A stretch of DNA of 64,000 nt from Lactifluus volemus (lineage: Eukaryota > Basidiomycota > Agaricomycetes > Russulales > Russulaceae), in NCBI GenBank assembly GCA_022376515.1, contig WTXI01000147.1:28812-92811 (forward strand). Reading direction: 5' to 3'. Position numbers and translations under genes: made by a program. Position 1 is the first letter of the stretch, and each line of letters starts with the position of its first letter. Below, one piece after another: positions 60,001 to 64,000 of the stretch. The notes under the pieces are model-generated. The model saw only the letters and a program-made list of their open reading frames with translations, was not told the origin of the DNA and ran no database searches.

Positions 60001-61174
60001 TTAGCACACTGTACAGCGCGTACGACCGTCAAAACCCACCTCTCTGTCTCCTAGGAATTCGCCAAAAGCCAGTGCGATGGCTATCCAAAACCCAAGATCG
60101 ACTCCTAGTTTACTAACTTCATCGAGATATATCTCGAAGACGCCCGTCGATGAACTAACCGAAAACACGGGCGTGGTATCGTGGAAGATGAGCAAAGGAA
60201 CCTGTCCAGGAACCACCTGCGAAATGTGCGAAAAACTCATAGGGTGATGGTGACCCGGGTTCTCAGGTACAGGCGGTGGAGGCTCCTTCGGGACTGGACT
60301 CAGTGTAAACGAGTTCGTATGCGTGGGTCCATTGTTCCTCAGGACACGAAGCGCTCGCGAAAATAGTCCCTCAGAGACAGGAGTCGCATGACAGTGTGGT
60401 GACAGTATGAACTGGGTGAGCACAGATTGGGTCTGTCGCAGACGCGGTTGAGTCAGCTGGTTGAGCTTCGCATGCACAACACTCGGGGACGGCGGTGATA
60501 CAGCTACACTTGGTGGTGTAGGAGCCGGGGGGTAAGTATGTGTAGGCGAAAACTGGCCCATTGACACTTCCGTGAGTGTCGCATCCGAGTCCGTAGATGA
60601 GTGGGTTGTCCCTGGTACGCGAGGCGATGAAGATGACTGACTTGCAGACGCTGGATGGGTTGACGAAGCTACGACGTTAGTGCGGCAGGAAAACTTCAGC
60701 GAAGCAGGAGAATGGTATGGAGAGCTGGGAGATACAGGAGTGAGGGGTACGAAGACATTCCGTGGAAAACTAGGTGCTCGCAAGCGGATATACCAGCCGC
60801 GCAAAGGCCGGTGTATCTCCCACAACACTGCCGACGTTGCGTTATCCTACGAGTTGGCGATCGTTAATGACAGCGTTGGGACTAGACCGCCAGGACGTAC
60901 GACTATATGCTCTACGACCTCATCCTCTGTCAGAAATCTTTCCTGTCATATCCAAGTCCGCATGTAGTACATGGACTCGAATTCCGAGTCACCCACGCAC
61001 CTTGTACCATATGACACGCTCACTTTTCTCTTCAGTGACATTCACCCTATTCTCGGACAGGACGTCCGAGCTAGCAATGTTTTGATACGTTCGATATGGC
61101 TGCTGACTCTCGAACTTACCTCCGTACGATATATCGGGCCATACTAGGGGTGGGTAATGGTGGTTGCATGTCAA
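60001..61174 (-). CDS. Conserved agaricomycete protein of unknown function
   Basis: The 3' exon (60828-60001) is open for 275 codons: WEIHRPLRGWYIRLRAPSFP, VFVPLTPVSPSSPYHSPASL, a Ser/Thr/Pro-rich middle, then LLIFHDTTPVFSVSSSTGVF and KLGVDLGFWIAIALAFGEFL near the end. An upstream exon reads TCNHHYPPLVWPDISYG. From memory similar proteins occur across agaricomycetes as unnamed proteins with the same head (WDIHSPLRGWYIRLRSP-like) and tail. No known domain. The 5' end is not settled: there is no ATG in the frame of the HHYPPLVWPD exon before an upstream stop, so a further exon is likely. Divergent from MCD4 with a short shared promoter region. Confidence 0.5.
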
Positions 61175-61342
61175 CGTAAATCCCGTTTCCGTTGCGATGA
61201 GCAGAGTTTCTCAGAGTGATGTGCCAACAATAGTCACCATCGTTGATTGATGAGTCCGGCCCGTTTGATGGTGTACCTCAACTTTTCAAGCTTTGGTCGT
61301 TATGTGATGGTCCTAACTCTAAGCTCATTCACAACTTGACTC
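61175..61342. promoter_or_regulatory. Short divergent promoter region
   Basis: Only about 170 bases separate MCD4 from the minus-strand gene, so their promoters must overlap or lie within 5' exons. No TATA box or known binding site was recognised. Confidence 0.4.
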
Positions 61343-64000
61343 ATGAAAACAAGTCCGGGCTCTGTAGCCCGTCTTCTTACCCTCGGCATCGTCTTTCACT
61401 TCGTTTACATCGGGACAATTTTCGACTGTTACTTTACAAGCCCTGTAGTACATGGCATGCGCCAGTATAAATTGTCACAAGCACAGGCTAAGCGTCTCGT
61501 GCTCATAATTGGTGCAAGCTCAACTATTGTCTTTCCTTGAAGGAAACTAACATCACGCCGCGCTAATACCAGGTGATGGTCTACGCGCAGACTTTACCTT
61601 CACCTCGAATGCTTCTCAAATCGTGCCGGGTACCCCGGAGCGCATCGCACCGTATTTAAGAGATATTATAGAGAATAGAGGCGCATACGGTGTCTCGCAT
61701 ACCCATGTACCAACGGAAACCAGGCCTGGGCACGTCGCTATTATCGGTATGTCACCTTTGACTCGACCTCAGCCGGTGTACCGACCAGTCTGCGCCAGGT
61801 GGAATGTACGAGGACGTGTCCGCTGTAACGAAGGTGCGCTTCAGCCTCAAAAGTGCGTGCATGTGCTTACTCTTCACGAAATCAGGGATGGAAGACAAAT
61901 CCTGTACGTTATTGTTCCATCTCACCGAGAGGAGACTTAAGAGAACCCTCAGGTCGACTTTGATTCCATCTTCAACCAGTCCAGTCACACCTTCTCGTTT
62001 GGGTCGCCTGATGTGCTTCCGATGTTTGTTCAGGGCGCCACGCCTGGGAGAGTTGATGGGTGGTCGTATCATGAAGATGACGAAGACTTTACAAAAGGTG
62101 CGTCCATCTTATGGCTCGTATATCGACGAGCTACATCGTATTCCTAGATGCTACGGCACTCGACATCTGGGTTCTCGACCAGCTCAAGTCACTGTTTCAC
62201 AATGCTACAACGAACAAAGCATTGGATGCTCAGCTTCGCGCGCCTCAAGTTGTCTTCTTCCTCCACCTTCTTGGCTTGGATACAACTGGACATTCCTACA
62301 GACCTCACTCAAAGGTATTGCATGCTTCTACTGTCTCTGCGGAATCCTCATGCGCCAAAATAGGAATACATGAACAACATTCGTGTTGTGGATGATATCG
62401 TTCGTGAAACGGAACAGCTCTTCTCTGAATTCTACGGCGATCAGGAGACGAGCTATATCTTCACGGCCGATCATGGCATGTCGAAGATTGGGAATCACGG
62501 TGACGGTGGTAATTGCGTTCCCTTTGCCATAACATTTCACGCTCACCTCTGGCTCCTCAGATCCCGACAGCACTCGCACCCCCCTTATTGCGTGGGGCGC
62601 CGGTATTCGTGGCCCAATTCGCGACCCTACGTTCTCTCAATCACTGGACGATATTCGGCGCCATGGGAGCTCTCGCACATTGTTCGACGTGATGTTGAAC
62701 AAGCGGATGTGACTGCGCTCATGTCAGCCTTGATAGGCACCCATTGGCCGGTCAACGCTGTAGGAGTTCTCCCTGATGTGGACCCAAGTAAGGAAGGGTA
62801 CCTCAGTATGAGGAATGGGGAGACGGAGATCGCGGAGGCTGGTCTCGTGAATGCCAAGGTGAGCGTCTGAATATCAGTTATTCGTTGCCTGACACAACAC
62901 CAGGTTTTGTTGGACCATTATCGTGTGAAACATGGTAAATGCTACCCATCATGTAACTCTCTGCTCCATTACTCACAGATTCATAGAGCGAAAGAGGGCC
63001 CATGCCATCCTGTACAGGCCATACGAGTTCCTCGACCATCCGTCATCGATCTCAGAATATCCGGGGTCCCAACGTGTATCTCTTATAGAGGGCCTCATCC
63101 GATCCGGAAACTTTCGGGAGGCTCGACACCAATCGCATGAACTTATCAAAGCGGACACTCAGCGGAATCGCTACCTCGAGACGTACGATCGCACACTCAT
63201 CCGCACTATCGTTCCCTTCGCCTACATTGGTTGGATCGCATATATTGCGGCATTTATCCTCATGCCTTCTCAATCATCTGTTTCCCGCTCTACTCCACTA
63301 TGGATACCGTTGAGTTTCATTCTGACAGCAGTAGGATTTTGTGGGCTATTCGCGATTCAACGGCTGCCGTGGACGCTTCACATATATATTCTTTTCCCGA
63401 TGTTTTTCTGGCAGGACGTAATCAGAAGAGTCTATTTGCACTCGTCGGTTTTCCGTGGCCGCAAGCTAGACGCAAAGTGGATCGCGGGTACCCTATTGGG
63501 GCTGGTTTTGACCGTGGTCGTGCTGCAGAATATGGTTGTACGTCATTCCATTTATCTGCTCCTGATTGGATTTTCAACTGAGAGCCAAGGTCGGTTACAC
63601 CAATCGTGTGGTCTGGAGCATTGGCTTCGTTGCCATCGGACTTTTCTGGCCCTTGATATCGTGGCGTTCGGGTAGCGGGAAGCTGTTCTTGCCCTGGGTA
63701 ACCTCGTGCCTTCTCACAGCAGTGTTTCCGCTGCTCCGCGTGGACCCTACCGAAAGCTGGGGTACCATGTAAAACATTCATGTTACGCTGTCATTCGCTT
63801 TGCTAATGTCACACTGTAGAATCGCAGGAGGCGTGTGTATGCTGTTCGCTGGCCGAAGTAGCTACACGCAAGGTTATACGGATGGAAGCCATAGCTTCTC
63901 CTCAGGCCTCGAATTTGAAGTTCAAGCTGACCTTTCGGATACAGGTAAGCTAGAGTCGTGGCTTGATATGTTCCTGCATATAGACTCTCAGTCATGTTCA
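61343..64000 (+). CDS. MCD4: GPI ethanolamine phosphate transferase 1 (5' part; runs off window)
   Basis: MCD4 adds phosphoethanolamine to the first mannose of GPI precursors in the ER. After a signal-anchor ([20 protein letters not shown]) come [22 protein letters not shown] (metal Asp), [20 protein letters not shown] (catalytic Thr), [50 protein letters not shown] and [16 protein letters not shown] (metal residues), then [20 protein letters not shown]. Membrane-domain exons follow ([59 protein letters not shown]) and continue past 64000. Between about 62610 and 62660 the frame of [11 protein letters not shown] does not continue into [20 protein letters not shown]. One base appears missing, and no GT-AG intron resolves it. 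It may be a sequence error or a real frameshift. Confidence 0.8.

Overview
The window reads as nuclear DNA of an agaricomycete (mushroom-forming basidiomycete). Genes are densely intron-split, with short GT-AG introns of mostly 45-80 bases. The families present are typical of that group: DUF6533 and DUF6534 membrane proteins, F-box proteins with divergent tails, and a Plavaka-type transposon. No rRNA, tRNA, CRISPR array or bacterial-style operon was recognised. All gene names rest on protein motifs read by eye; no database search was possible.

Layout. Positions 1-12.8 kb are repeat-rich. They hold three forward copies of a DUF6533 gene (A, truncated by the window edge and frameshifted; B and C, open), two TA-flanked MITE-like elements, several decayed peptidase remnants, a poly-A-tailed retroposon with a target-site duplication, and a decayed F-box gene. 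Positions 12.83-22.53 kb are one 9.7-kb Plavaka-type DNA transposon with inverted termini. It carries a minus-strand companion gene and a plus-strand C2H2-finger transposase whose 2.7-kb intron contains a further proline-rich gene. Positions 23.2-28.4 kb hold a COQ8-like kinase and an auxin-efflux-carrier-family transporter. Positions 28.4-40.7 kb form a second repeat-rich block. It is built from repeating pieces of one unit (COQ8 3' tail, OPI3 3' part, a TATA-bearing repeat called R here, DUF6533 gene) and ends in an apparently intact OPI3. Positions 41-64 kb are ordinary gene space: a protein with an MLKL-like helical N-terminus, an F-box protein, TAH18, a DUF6534 protein, LCL3, a SNF2/RING ATPase, an unnamed conserved gene, and MCD4 running off the right edge.

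Functional links. OPI3 (phosphatidylcholine synthesis), MCD4 (GPI anchor synthesis), COQ8 (ubiquinone synthesis), TAH18 (cytosolic Fe-S assembly) and LCL3 (mitochondrial nuclease) are housekeeping genes and do not form a pathway cluster. What ties the left 40 kb together is mobile-element and segmental-duplication history: the same gene tails recur beside the same DUF6533 copies, in both orientations.

Most notable are the COQ8/OPI3/R/DUF6533 duplicon array, the gene nested in the transposase intron, the four-helix plus degenerate-kinase protein at 41.1-44.2 kb, and the poly-A retroposon whose empty site can be read from a sister copy.
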